A program made the translations under genes and the position numbers. From an uncultured Verrucomicrobiales bacterium (GTDB lineage: Bacteria; Verrucomicrobiota; Verrucomicrobiia; Verrucomicrobiales; Akkermansiaceae): 64,000 nt of DNA. Below are positions 53,217-61,874 of the stretch, one piece after another. The number at the start of each line of letters is the position of its first letter. Position 1 is the first letter of the stretch. Under the pieces are notes generated by a model, which saw only the letters and a list, made by a program, of their open reading frames with translations, did not search any database and was not told where the DNA came from. The DNA lies in the NCBI GenBank assembly GCA_937944055.1, contig CALDZJ010000005.1, positions 45,374-109,373 on the forward strand, written 5' to 3'.

Positions 53217-54253
53217 TCCGAGGGGGCAAGGAGGGAGAGCAATCGGCGGTGAATGTTCTGCCAGTCTTGATCGAGATTGATGCTCGCGATCTGGAGGCGG
53301 GAACCGTCCAGCTGAAGGTCGTGGTAGAAATCATGCCCGACCGCAGGGTAGAGGAGGATCCCCTCAACCTTGGGCCACTCTTTCTCCCGGCGGGCGTTCC
53401 GGAGATAGGCCGTGATTTGGTAGAGATGATTGGAATTAAAACGAGCACGGGCTTCTCCCTTGGCTTTGAAGGCATCTTTGTAAAATTTGCAGTCGAGGAC
53501 GATCTGTTGCTCTGAGGAATAGAGTACGACATCGGTTTCCATACGGGGAACGAGCGCAAGACTCTCGGGTGTCCCTTCTGTGCACCAGTGAAGGTGAGGA
53601 GCGCTGACAGCGAAGGAGGAATGCTGGGCGTAAAAGTTTCTGATAAATTTCTCAAAGAGGGAGGCCATGGTCTTTTTCTCACGAATGAAGTCTCGGAAAC
53701 GTGAATCCCCTTTCTCCTCGGTAGGGAGGAGCGAGTCGTGAATGAGTTCGCAGACATTCATGAGAAAGCGATACTGGCGATTGTTGCGGTGGAGGCGGAC
53801 GTTTCGGAAAAGGCGGGAGGTGATGCGGATGGGGGGGATCTGGCCTAGGAGCTTTTCCTGATGGTGGATCAGGGCTAAGCTTTGAGTTCTTAAATGAGGA
53901 TTAGCAGCGAGGAGGGAGATGGTGGTTTTTAGGATGCGATTGTGGAGGATGTCGTGGCTTAGTTCATCGAACTCGCAGACCATGCGGCCTTGCCTCCAAG
54001 TCTGTTTGGCCATGCTTGCGCTGAGATCAAAACGGCCTTTGAGAGAGGCAGTTTCTTCGCGGTGGAGGCGGTAGTCTCGGTCGAGACCGCGCTTAATGAG
54101 TTGCTGGGTTCCGTTGCTGAGAACTCGGGCGAAGAGTTCGTCGAGGGAATGGCACTCGTCGGAGGCAACATCTATTTCATCAGCCTCGGCGAGCTGGTCC
54201 CAAGCGTAGCAGAGGAGGTAGTAAATGTTTTGGATGGGGATTGCTCCAGCCAT
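53213..54253 (-). CDS. mcrC: McrC, nuclease subunit of a type IV restriction enzyme
   Basis: A 346-residue protein of the McrC family, the endonuclease partner of McrB. It opens IPIQNIYYLLCYAWDQLAE, the family's N-terminal signature, and has the GLDRDYRLHREETASLKGR segment. The PD-(D/E)xK nuclease core is in the last third: METDVVLYSSEQQIVLDCKFYK (split here as METDVVLY and LDCKFYK), with the acidic and lysine residues of the active site, followed by NSNHLYQITAYL. McrBC complexes cut foreign DNA with modified cytosine. The gene follows mcrB by six bases and closes the minus-strand defence operon. All visible motifs are intact. Confidence 0.93.
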   Translation of the reverse strand: MAGAIPIQNIYYLLCYAWDQLAEADEIDVASDECHSLDELFARVLSNGTQQLIKRGLDRDYRLHREETASLKGRFDLSASMAKQTWRQGRMVCEFDELSHDILHNRILKTTISLLAANPHLRTQSLALIHHQEKLLGQIPPIRITSRLFRNVRLHRNNRQYRFLMNVCELIHDSLLPTEEKGDSRFRDFIREKKTMASLFEKFIRNFYAQHSSFAVSAPHLHWCTEGTPESLALVPRMETDVVLYSSEQQIVLDCKFYKDAFKAKGEARARFNSNHLYQITAYLRNARREKEWPKVEGILLYPAVGHDFYHDLQLDGSRLQIASINLDQDWQNIHRRLLSLLAPSD

Positions 54254-54259
54254 GGGAGT

Positions 54260-56335
54260 TTAGGCGAGGAGGTTCTCGATTTCGGATTCTGCTTTGGATT
54301 CATTATCCATCCAATATTCGCGGAGGAGGGGGGCGATCTCAAATTCGATGAGGTCTTGATACCAGTCATCCTCGGCGGTCGTATCCGGTTCGGGACAGAA
54401 GAAACTGTGGCCGATACGGTAGCCTTTACCTAGGTTGCGGCTGTCATCGAGGATTGTCTCATTGAGTGATTCAATTCGCGAACGGATCTTTGAGAGGAGG
54501 TCCGGGCTTGCTCCACATTTCGTCAAAAGAGATTCAAAGTTGAGGCTCTGGAATTCCGGATTGAGGTCGATGAAGGAGAAGCGGCGGCGAAGGGCGTAGT
54601 CGACCATCGAGAGCGATCGGTCGGCGGTGTTCATGGTACCGATCAGGTGGAGGTTCGGCGGGACGTGAAATTCGCCTGAGGAGTAGGTGAGTTTGAGCGC
54701 ATAGGCGGGGGCGCGTTTGTCGTGCTCGATGAGCATCATGAGCTCGCCAAAGATTTTGCTGAGGTTGCCGCGATTGATTTCATCGATGATGAGGAAGTAG
54801 GGGCGGTCGGAGTCCTCACGGGCTTCGGTGCAGAGGTCAAAAAAGGTTCCGTTCTTGAGTTCGAATCCGCCTTTGCCATCGGGGCGGTAGCCTTGGATGA
54901 AGTCCTCGTAGGAATACGATTGGTGGAACTGGATCATGGGGGCGCGGGCCTTGTTCTTTTCGCCCATGAGTGCGTAGGCGAGGCGACGGGCAACGAAGGT
55001 TTTTCCGACTCCCGGGGGGCCTTGTAAGATGATGTTTTTCTTACGGGAGAGGAGGGTGAGGATGGAGTCGAATTGCTCTTCGCTCATGAAGAGATCAGCG
55101 AGGGCATTTTCTCGGGTGTAGAGATTAGTCGGAGGGGGTGGGGAATGGTTCTCTCGATCTCCGTAGAATGACTCCAGAATTTCGCGGCACCTACGATAGT
55201 TGTCGATATTGGTCAGGGTTTTCATGGGAACCCTGCTTCCATCGACTAGCTCGGCTTCCCGATTATCCTGCCAATCAACGCCGATGAGGTGTTGAAACTC
55301 CTCGCGAGTGGGATCAAAGGAATATTCTTGGGTGACAATGCCATATCCGAGAACGCGACTGCGCCCTTGTTTCGCGTAAATGACATCGTCCTCGGAGATT
55401 TCGTTGGCGAATTCCCAAAGTGCCAGTGAGTCGTTCATGTAGGAGCCTTCTTGCTCATTCACCTCTACGAGTTTGACTCTGATGGCTTCTCGGTCCTCAT
55501 ACTGTGAGAGGTCGCCGAGAGTGTCCCAGCCGATGGCGGCGATGCCTTGCTCTTGGAACTCAGGCCAGAGATAGGCCTGAGCACCGGGGGAGATGACCCA
55601 GTGACGTTGCTCGTGCTTTTCGGGTGAGATTTGGCTCTCGTCTACCTCTTCCCAAGCCCAGTGATAAGCGGCAGCAGAAAATTGAGGGATTGGTTGAGCG
55701 ATCTGTGAGTGAAACTCTTCCAACTTCTTGAGATATTCGGAATAGTTTCTCGGTTTTCCGGTGACTCCCAGCTCTTCTAGGTAGCCAAGATTGACCGAGT
55801 CCATTGAGAGGTATTTCTCGGGATTTACCCAGAAAAGCCCCATTGTGAGGTAGGCCAGCCCGATTCCACGAAAATCCAGACATCGTTCATAGAGTTTGCC
55901 GTCGAGCTCGGCAGGGTCTCTCTGGTAGGCTTGTTCGGCAAGGTCCCAGAGAGCTGGCACCTGATCGGGGGACCTTCGGAAGGCGTAGGGAATCCACCAA
56001 GATTTCTGATTGTTGGCAATCGGGATGCCTTCAAAGGACTCGGGGATTTCGGAGGAGAGATTCCACTTCCTTTTTAGATAGCTCCAGAGGGCTTTGCGGT
56101 TCTCTTTGGTGAGCCCGCGATTAAAGGTCGCCAGAAAGGTAAAGGGGTCGATTTCAGCGAGAGGTATGACATTTCCCTTAGGGTTTTGGTCATTGATGGG
56201 GGTAACCTTGAGCCCCGCCTCTCTCATCTCAAGAAGGAGAGCGATGAGTTCTGGTTGCCGGTTGCGGAAGGTGAGGAGTTTTTCGACCACTTCGCGATGA
56301 AGGGTGATCCATGGAAATTCGGAATCTAGTGACAT
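54260..56335 (-). CDS. mcrB: McrB-type GTPase with an EVE-like modified-base-binding domain
   Basis: A 691-residue motor/reader subunit of a type IV restriction enzyme. Residues about 1-240 are a helical region of unknown role; about 245-365 form an EVE/PUA-like domain (HWVISPGAQAYLWPEF, IAAIGWDTLGDLSQY, DDVIYAKQGRSRVLGYGIV), a fold that reads modified bases. The AAA+ GTPase follows with Walker A GPPGVGKT (about 436-443), the FHQSYSYEDFIQGYRP loop, Walker B IIDEINRG (about 518) and the McrB guanine signature MNTADRS (about 567). DNA recognition is thus probably by the EVE-like domain and not the classical McrB N-domain. It lies six bases after the nucleotidyltransferase gene and six before mcrC. 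Confidence 0.92.
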   Translation of the reverse strand: MSLDSEFPWITLHREVVEKLLTFRNRQPELIALLLEMREAGLKVTPINDQNPKGNVIPLAEIDPFTFLATFNRGLTKENRKALWSYLKRKWNLSSEIPESFEGIPIANNQKSWWIPYAFRRSPDQVPALWDLAEQAYQRDPAELDGKLYERCLDFRGIGLAYLTMGLFWVNPEKYLSMDSVNLGYLEELGVTGKPRNYSEYLKKLEEFHSQIAQPIPQFSAAAYHWAWEEVDESQISPEKHEQRHWVISPGAQAYLWPEFQEQGIAAIGWDTLGDLSQYEDREAIRVKLVEVNEQEGSYMNDSLALWEFANEISEDDVIYAKQGRSRVLGYGIVTQEYSFDPTREEFQHLIGVDWQDNREAELVDGSRVPMKTLTNIDNYRRCREILESFYGDRENHSPPPPTNLYTRENALADLFMSEEQFDSILTLLSRKKNIILQGPPGVGKTFVARRLAYALMGEKNKARAPMIQFHQSYSYEDFIQGYRPDGKGGFELKNGTFFDLCTEAREDSDRPYFLIIDEINRGNLSKIFGELMMLIEHDKRAPAYALKLTYSSGEFHVPPNLHLIGTMNTADRSLSMVDYALRRRFSFIDLNPEFQSLNFESLLTKCGASPDLLSKIRSRIESLNETILDDSRNLGKGYRIGHSFFCPEPDTTAEDDWYQDLIEFEIAPLLREYWMDNESKAESEIENLLA

Positions 56336-56341
56336 ATCAAT

Positions 56342-57265
56342 TTAGAGAGGACTCTGCGCAGATTTTTCGAGAGTTGCAATGGCATCGACTTCGAGGCGCT
56401 GTGCGGCTGCTTCGAGTGCGCCTTCGGTGGTCTGGCTTGATTGAAGGAGGCCGTAGTTGCAGGTGTGGAGAGCTTCGTTGAGGTCAGAGGGGCTGTGGAG
56501 GAGTTCCCTGATCCCGCTTCCGGCGCCTAGGGCGAGGCTTTGCCAATCGTCAGGAAAGGCTGATCTCAGGGCTGCTTCCCAGAGGGTCGCCCAGGGCCGA
56601 TAGTCGTCTTGATTTGAAAGGATGGCCATCGCAAGGACACGGCCGAGGTCTTTGTTTGATCGTTTAATGGTGCGGTCATGGATTTCTGCACTCATCAGTT
56701 CCGGGCCGATCTTTGCATGTGAGAGTATGTTGGAGAGTGCCATGAGTTCGGGGCGGGCGTAGCGAATGCCTAAGTGGCTCACGGGAATGGGGTCGTAAGC
56801 GGTGAGGGAAAGAAATCGGAAGGAGGGGAGGCCAAAATCTCCTTGGTCGAGAGTGAGTCGGGTCCAATCTTTGCCCTCGTTCTTTGGGTCACTTGGGACA
56901 GTGAGAAATTTGATGAACCAAGCCTCTTCGGTATTTGGATCGGCATCAGGCGGATAAAGCCGGATGGCGGGGAGTTTGTGAAGTGGTGTTTCGGAGGCTC
57001 CCGGGGTTTGGTGATCTCCGAGAAGACGACGTTGCCAGCCTGCTTTAAGGAGCTGGGTCGCGATCGTTTCTCCGGCTTGGACGGCGACGCTGTAGGGCTC
57101 AATCACGCAGTCGATGTCTTTAGTACGAACGGTCTTCGATTGATCGTCGCCAAAGAAGTGGTAACCGGCGGCCAGGCTTCCGATGATGACAATGTTCTCC
57201 CGGCATTCTGCGGGCAGGGCGGCGGAGACTTCCTTGAAAATCTCGGAGGGGGTGACGTGGCTCAT
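56342..57265 (-). CDS. Nucleotidyltransferase-fold protein, putative toxin of an AbiE-like pair
   Basis: A 307-residue protein with the N-terminal pattern of the DNA-polymerase-beta nucleotidyltransferase fold: IIGSLAAGYHFFGD (Gly-Ser at 29-30) and TKDIDCVIEP with the two metal-binding aspartates Asp50 and Asp52. The rest is helical and without known motifs. Its start overlaps the end of the AbiEi-like gene by four bases (ATGA), the arrangement of type IV toxin-antitoxin pairs in which the second gene is the nucleotidyltransferase toxin. It does not look like standard AbiEii (no GGTALR motif), so the toxin role is inference from fold and order. mcrB follows after six bases. The frame is intact. 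Confidence 0.75.
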   Translation of the reverse strand: MSHVTPSEIFKEVSAALPAECRENIVIIGSLAAGYHFFGDDQSKTVRTKDIDCVIEPYSVAVQAGETIATQLLKAGWQRRLLGDHQTPGASETPLHKLPAIRLYPPDADPNTEEAWFIKFLTVPSDPKNEGKDWTRLTLDQGDFGLPSFRFLSLTAYDPIPVSHLGIRYARPELMALSNILSHAKIGPELMSAEIHDRTIKRSNKDLGRVLAMAILSNQDDYRPWATLWEAALRSAFPDDWQSLALGAGSGIRELLHSPSDLNEALHTCNYGLLQSSQTTEGALEAAAQRLEVDAIATLEKSAQSPL

Positions 57266-58349
57266 GAGTTCATCTTCTGGATGAGGTGTTGAAGGAGTTC
57301 CTGAGCTTGGGGATCGAAACGCATTGCGTGAAGGTCGAGCAGGGTTTCTACTTCATCGGTGATGGTGTTTCCATCTTGGTCTTGTTGGAAAAATGACCTC
57401 GGACGGTCAAGGTGGTTGAGGACGATTTGTGGGGTTTCATCTCGTTCGACGGGACGAAGGGCGGGGTCGAGATGGCGGAGAAGCTGTTTTTTCTCTGACG
57501 GGTCAGCGAGGTAGAGAGTGAGGTCCAGCCGAGGGGTTCCTACGAGATCGATTCCGGGGAGGTAGTGGCGTGCGGCGTGGGTGCCGCCGATTGCGATCTC
57601 GATTTCTTCGCTTTCTCTTCCCTCCACGAACTCGAGCGTGCGTTTGAGGAGAGCTTCCGGTGATCGGGCTTGCCCGTCCCGGACGCGGTAGCCTTCACTT
57701 TGGCGGGCTGCGGGAGCCTGGAGGAGAATGGCTGGCCAGTGCTCGGAGGGAAAGGCCTTGAGCATCACGCTGCGGTTCGAGCTGCGGACGAGGTGTCCCT
57801 CCAATCTATCGAGTGCTTCGCTAGGGTGGGATAACTGATACCGATCTCTGATCCTAAGCTTTTGAGAGAACGTGGTCCGGATTGTCTGAACCAATGAATG
57901 AGGAGGACGGAAAGGGTATCATCAAAGGCGAAGCCGCGCCGCTTCCGTGCATGCTGGCGGCCAATGTGGTGCTGGGCGATCTCTGGGATGTGACTAATTT
58001 CAAGGCCAGAGACCTTTCCGTAAGAGGGCTTGATCTGTTGTTCATGGCGATAGATGACGATGTTCAACGCTTTTCTTATTTTCTCATCTAAAAGTAGCAG
58101 GGTCCGGTCGAGTTCGTGAAAAAAACGTTTCTCGCTGATTTGGAGCCTGGAGAAGACGAGAATGGGTTTCAGGTCGAGGACTGCCAGAAAGGAGGCTTCG
58201 ATGACGGCGGCGTGGAGGTCACGGACATTGCGAATCCCTGCTTTGAATACAAAAACAGAGTTGCCCAGCACGGCATCGATTCGTGCTTTGCCGTGGTCTT
58301 CCCCGGGGATGATGCTTTGGAGGGGGATGTCTAGTTGGAGATCGCTCAC
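57262..58349 (-). pseudogene. AbiEi-like regulator/antitoxin broken by a one-base frameshift
   Basis: Two overlapping frames, 58349-57765 (GTG start) and 57894-57262, join into one protein of about 360 residues if one base is added near 57814-57818. The first frame has an N-terminal degenerate nuclease-like part (ARIDAVLGNSVFVFKAG, then PILVFSRLQISEKRF) and a helix-turn-helix ending LGSEIGISYPTLAK. The second continues with ALDRLEGHLVRSSNRSVMLK and has EIAIGGTHAARHYLPG and RLDLTLYLADPSEK, the strand pattern of AbiEi antitoxins. The junction is AAG|CACTC where AAGGCACTC would keep the frame. No slippery heptamer is present, so this is more likely a mutation or a sequencing error than programmed frameshifting. 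If real, the antitoxin or repressor is lost while the partner gene is intact. Confidence 0.75.
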
Positions 58350-58352
58350 GAG

Positions 58353-58416
58353 ACTTAAAGTAGCACTTAAAAATCAAAGTTGCAACTTAATGTTTAAGTG
58401 GCGCCTTTGTTTAAGC
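58353..58416. promoter_or_regulatory. Palindrome-rich control region of the defence operon
   Basis: Directly upstream of the GTG at 58349 lie ACTTAA at 58353, 58365 and 58385, the perfect palindrome AAGTTGCAACTT (58377-58388), the inverted repeat ACTTAATGTTTAAGT (58385-58399), and AAGT-AGC-ACTT (58358-58368), with another TTAAGC at 58411. The stretch is much richer in A and T than its surroundings. It looks like an operator with several half-sites, as expected of an autoregulated antitoxin operon. Confidence 0.55.
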
Positions 58417-58634
58417 GGCGGCGGGAATTTTTGTGTGGGGCAAGTGCCGAGGTTCGGGTTTGGGGCTTCCGGCTTTGATATTTTAGGAAGCTGTGAATTG
58501 AGGCTAGATTCGATGAGCGTGATTTCCTCGGTCCAAATCGAGAGGTCTGGGAGGAAGGTCGAGCCATCATGGACGAGGCAGCGTTGCTCCCATTCTTGGG
58601 CGGCATGCTGGATGGGAGTGAATTCGGGGTGGGC
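58374..58634 (-). pseudogene. Start-less coding remnant, McrB-like N-terminus resemblance
   Basis: On the minus strand a frame of 87 codons reads NLSAHPEFTPIQHAAQEWEQ, then CLVHDGSTFLPDLSIWTEEI and a Pro-rich end before TGA at 58374-58376. There is no ATG, GTG or TTG between the preceding in-frame TAA (58683-58685) and this stretch. The segment AAQEWEQRCLVHDGSTF and LSIWTEE resembles, from memory, the N-terminus of some McrB-like AAA proteins; this is a weak match. It lies between the Lon-N-type gene and the control region of the defence operon, on the same strand. It may be a remnant of an older defence gene or a chance open frame. Confidence 0.35.
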
Positions 58635-58636
58635 GC

Positions 58637-59251
58637 TTAGGTTCCTGCTTTTTTGAGGAAGTCTAGGAGGAAGTCGATTCGTTTACGGACTTCGGGGGTT
58701 TCTAGGAGGCGTTGGCGGTCGTTGGGGGTGTGGATGAATTGTTGGGCGATGGCGTCGGAGCAGGTGGCGGAGTCGCCGGCTTTATCGAGGGTGGTGTTGA
58801 TTTGCTCGTTGACCTCGGAGGGGAAGTTGGCGAGGGCGCGGTTGATGGCCCGGCGGAGGCGATTTAGGGTTTCTTTTTCTTCTGCTGCGGGGAGGGTGGT
58901 ATCTAGGACGGGGCGAATGCTGGCGTAGGGGTAGGGTTTGTCATCGTGCCATTGCTCGAAGTAGACGCGAAAGATGCCGTGGAGAAGGAGGTTGGAGGTG
59001 CCTTCTTCTGATTCACGGGAGGCGCGGATGAGTCCGATGGTTCCGACGGGTGCGGCGCAGCGGTCGGGGTCGTTGCTGTCATCGCCAAGAAGATTTCCGA
59101 TGCAGAACATGCAGTCGCCTGCGAGGGCATCCTCTAACATTTGGCGATAGCGGGGCTCGAAGATGTGGAGTGGCATGCCTCCGTGGGGGAAAAGAACGGT
59201 GTCGGGTAGGAGCATGACGCCGCATTTTTCGGGAATTTCAAGGGAGGTCAT
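58637..59251 (-). CDS. LON-peptidase N-terminal-domain protein
   Basis: A 204-residue protein consisting of the substrate-binding N-terminal domain of Lon protease without ATPase or protease parts. The signature VMLLPDTVLFPHGGMPLHIFEPRYRQMLEDAL (seen as LFPHGGMPLHIFEPRYRQM) and the later GTIGLIRASRESEEGTSNLL and LLHGIFRVYFEQ strands are typical. Stand-alone members are frequent and their role is unknown; substrate recruitment is a guess. It follows ribE by 89 bases on the same strand. The stop at 58637 is the last clear gene end before the accessory region. Confidence 0.92.
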   Translation of the reverse strand: MTSLEIPEKCGVMLLPDTVLFPHGGMPLHIFEPRYRQMLEDALAGDCMFCIGNLLGDDSNDPDRCAAPVGTIGLIRASRESEEGTSNLLLHGIFRVYFEQWHDDKPYPYASIRPVLDTTLPAAEEKETLNRLRRAINRALANFPSEVNEQINTTLDKAGDSATCSDAIAQQFIHTPNDRQRLLETPEVRKRIDFLLDFLKKAGT

Positions 59252-59340
59252 TGTGGCGGAGGAGGTTTTGATTTTCTCGGGGAGGGGGGAGGTTTCAGCG
59301 GGAGTGAGAGCTCGGGGCGATGGTTTAGGAGGGGGGAGAG

Positions 59341-59931
59341 TTATGAGTTTTGGGGGAGGAGTTTTTTGACATATTTGGCGAGGAGATCGGCTTCTAGGTT
59401 GACGCTTTGGCCGATCTTCGCTTGGGCGAGGTGGGTCGCTTTGAAGGTGTGTGGAGTGATCCAGAATACGGCGCTGTGGGAGGTGAGTTCTGCGATGGTG
59501 AGGGAGATTCCATCGATGCAGAGTGAGCCTTTATCGATGCAAAGGGCGTGGATTTCTGGCGGGAGGGTGATTTCTAGGCGGTGGTCTTGGCCTTGGGGTG
59601 AGAGGTCAGCGATGGTGCCGATGGCATCGACATGCCCTTGGACGAAGTGGCCACCGAGGCGGTCACCCACTGCGAGGGCGCGCTCTAAGTTGACGATGCT
59701 GCCTTCTTTTAGCTGGCCGAGTGAGGTGACTTTGAGCGTTTGGCCGAGGAGGTCAAAGCGGACATGCGGCTCAAGTGAGGCTACGGTGAGGCAGCAGCCA
59801 TTGGTGGCTACGGAGTCTCCGAGGCTGAGTTCACTGGCGAAGGGGACATCGAGAAGGAGGGTGGCTTGTTCTCCATTTTGGGGGGTGAGTGAGATGACAC
59901 GTCCGCGTGTTTCGACTAATCCAGTGAACAT
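59341..59931 (-). CDS. ribE: Riboflavin synthase, alpha chain
   Basis: This enzyme dismutates two 6,7-dimethyl-8-ribityllumazine molecules to riboflavin. The 196-residue product starts MFTGLVETRGRV, the family's near-invariant N-terminus, and has two lumazine-binding repeats: 1-95 (LGDSVATNGCCLTV with the conserved cysteine region) and 96-190 (GGHFVQGHVDAIG, IDGISLTIAEL). Length and both repeats are complete. No other riboflavin gene is present and there is no room for an FMN riboswitch in the 38 bases before the start. It may be co-transcribed with the antiporter gene upstream and the Lon-N gene downstream. Confidence 0.96.
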   Translation of the reverse strand: MFTGLVETRGRVISLTPQNGEQATLLLDVPFASELSLGDSVATNGCCLTVASLEPHVRFDLLGQTLKVTSLGQLKEGSIVNLERALAVGDRLGGHFVQGHVDAIGTIADLSPQGQDHRLEITLPPEIHALCIDKGSLCIDGISLTIAELTSHSAVFWITPHTFKATHLAQAKIGQSVNLEADLLAKYVKKLLPQNS

Positions 59932-59969
59932 GGGCTGTGGGGTCTTTCGTCTGCGATTTAGGGCGGGGA

Positions 59970-61733
59970 TTATTGGTGGGAGTGGGTGATGTCACCGGTG
60001 GCGGTCTTGTGGGTGTGGACTCCGCTGGCGGGGTTCCCTTCTGCGTGAATGTGCGCGCCATCAGGCTTGATACTGAGGTCAGGCTGGGTGCTTGGCTTGG
60101 GGTCGATTTTCCGCCCGCTGGAGGGGAGGAGCATGAAGCAGGCTCCGACAATGATGGTGGGGATCGCGGCGGATTTTAGGAGGCTGAGTGGAGCGACTCC
60201 TCCTTTGAAGTAGCGGCCTAGGATGGACTGGCCGGCGGGGTTGGGTGCGTTGGCGATGACGGTGAGTCCTCCACCGGTGACGGCTCCTGCGACGATGGCA
60301 TACTTGGCTCCGATGCTGAGTCCGGGTGCTTGGGAGGCGAGGTAGGTGATGGCGGCGTTATCATTGACGGCGGTGAGGAGGGTGGAGCCGATCATGAGAA
60401 TCCATGGGTTGTCGATGGAGGTGAGGAGGACTGAGATCCACCAGCCTTGGCAACCACCGTGAATGACGAGGCCGGCGAGGAAGAAGCCGACGAGGACGGG
60501 GCTCTTCATATCGACTTCATTTTGGTGGTGGCCGGTGGCTTGAGTGAAGCCGAGGAAGAAGAGGAAGCCGCCGATGAAGAGGGGTGGGTCATGGGCGAAG
60601 ATGACGGTCCAAGCGAGGAAGAGAAGGTGGGCGATGGTGATCCAGCTGGGGATGGGGTCTTCACGCTCGGTCCACTTTAGGGGGACGTGCATATCGGTCT
60701 GCATGGTGGGCTTGAGTTTCGCGAACTCGGCTCGGAAGATGTAGAAGTAGAGTGCGTTTGAGATGAGGATGCCGATCGTGGCTTTCCAGCCGAAGTTGAT
60801 GAACATGTAGCTCATGCCAAAGCTCCATTTCTCGGCGATCATGAGGACGGGAGGGGCGGCAAAGTGGGTGAGGGTGCCGCCGACTGAGATGTTTACGAAA
60901 AGGAGGCCGAGGGTGGCGTAGGCGAATTTCGGGGAGGGGTTGAGATCGTAGAATTTTTTGGAGAGTAGGAAGGCTGCGATGGTCATGGCAGCGGGCTCGG
61001 TGATGAAGGATCCGAGGATGGGAGTGATGGTGAGAGCGGCAAACCACCAGGAGGCTGGGGTGCCTCCGAAGAGTTTGGCGACTTTATCGACGAGGAACTC
61101 TGCGAAGCGGACGACGGGACGGGTGGCTGCCATGGCCATGATGATGACGACGAAGAGGGGCTCCGTGAAATTGACGTCTTTCCCGATGTAGGATTTCAAC
61201 TCGCTGAAGCCAGCGCCGAGGCCCTCGCCTTGGATGCCAAAGAACCAAAGGATGGCTCCTGCGAGGGCGATGACCCAGATCCCGAAGACTGCTTCAACCT
61301 CGCCAAGGAAGTGGAAGAGATTAGCGCGGAAGGAGACGTCATCTTTCGCGCCGTCATGGGGTTTTGCTTGGGCTGTGAGGCCCATTTCCTCGATCCTTTT
61401 CTGATGTTGCGTTTCGTGGTGATGGGCCATTTCTAGGAAGTAGCCACTGAGGAAGGTGTGGATGATGGCGCAGATGAAGATGAGGGTGGCGATGAGGTTG
61501 AAGCCTTTTTGTTGGCCGGCGCGGTATTTTAGTTTTTGCCACATTGACCAGTCTTCTCCCTCGACTTCTGCGTATTGAGCGAGGGGTTTTGGGAAGATGG
61601 CTTGTTGGTCTTTGCTGAGGCCGAATTCTCCGGCTTGGTAGGCGGGTTCTTTGGCGCTTGCGGCGTGAGCTGGAGCGCTAAGGAAGGAAAAGAGAAGTGC
61701 GAGGGCGAGCGGGAGCGGGGCAAAAAACTTCAC
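59970..61733 (-). CDS. Putative Na+/H+ antiporter with a histidine-rich tail
   Basis: A 587-residue inner-membrane protein. A signal-like N-terminus (FFAPLPLALALLFSFLSAPAHA) is followed by a periplasmic stretch, then about 11-12 membrane helices of the arsenite/NhaD-like ion-transporter superfamily, with conserved-looking TPILGSFITEPAAMTIAAFL, NISVGGTLTHFAAPPVLMIA and TAVNDNAAITYLASQ, the paired half-helix motifs of that fold. It fits the family named putative Na+/H+ antiporter. The last 30 residues hold six histidines (GAHIHAEGNP, HTHKTATGDITHSHQ), which could bind metal or sense pH; a His-containing loop MAHHHETQHQ is also present near residue 102. ribE lies 38 bases downstream. Confidence 0.88.
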   Translation of the reverse strand: MKFFAPLPLALALLFSFLSAPAHAASAKEPAYQAGEFGLSKDQQAIFPKPLAQYAEVEGEDWSMWQKLKYRAGQQKGFNLIATLIFICAIIHTFLSGYFLEMAHHHETQHQKRIEEMGLTAQAKPHDGAKDDVSFRANLFHFLGEVEAVFGIWVIALAGAILWFFGIQGEGLGAGFSELKSYIGKDVNFTEPLFVVIIMAMAATRPVVRFAEFLVDKVAKLFGGTPASWWFAALTITPILGSFITEPAAMTIAAFLLSKKFYDLNPSPKFAYATLGLLFVNISVGGTLTHFAAPPVLMIAEKWSFGMSYMFINFGWKATIGILISNALYFYIFRAEFAKLKPTMQTDMHVPLKWTEREDPIPSWITIAHLLFLAWTVIFAHDPPLFIGGFLFFLGFTQATGHHQNEVDMKSPVLVGFFLAGLVIHGGCQGWWISVLLTSIDNPWILMIGSTLLTAVNDNAAITYLASQAPGLSIGAKYAIVAGAVTGGGLTVIANAPNPAGQSILGRYFKGGVAPLSLLKSAAIPTIIVGACFMLLPSSGRKIDPKPSTQPDLSIKPDGAHIHAEGNPASGVHTHKTATGDITHSHQ

Positions 61734-61874
61734 GCGCGCAATGTAGCGAGAGTGCGGAGGGGGGCAAGAAATACCCGCAGAGTCCGTGCAGGTGGTTTGC
61801 AGAGGAGGGTGAGAGGAGGGTGAGGAGCTTTTTTTAAGGCCCTCCTTGAATGGAGTGTGTTTTTCGCGGCATGG

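Noticed and set aside
57810..57825. Programmed -1 ribosomal frameshift joining the AbiEi-like halves
   Set aside because: The sequence CTAGCGAAGCAC has no slippery heptamer and no strong downstream stem was found.
58116..58656. Plus-strand frames opposite the AbiEi-like gene and the remnant
   Set aside because: They are antisense to protein-like sequence and have no recognisable domains.
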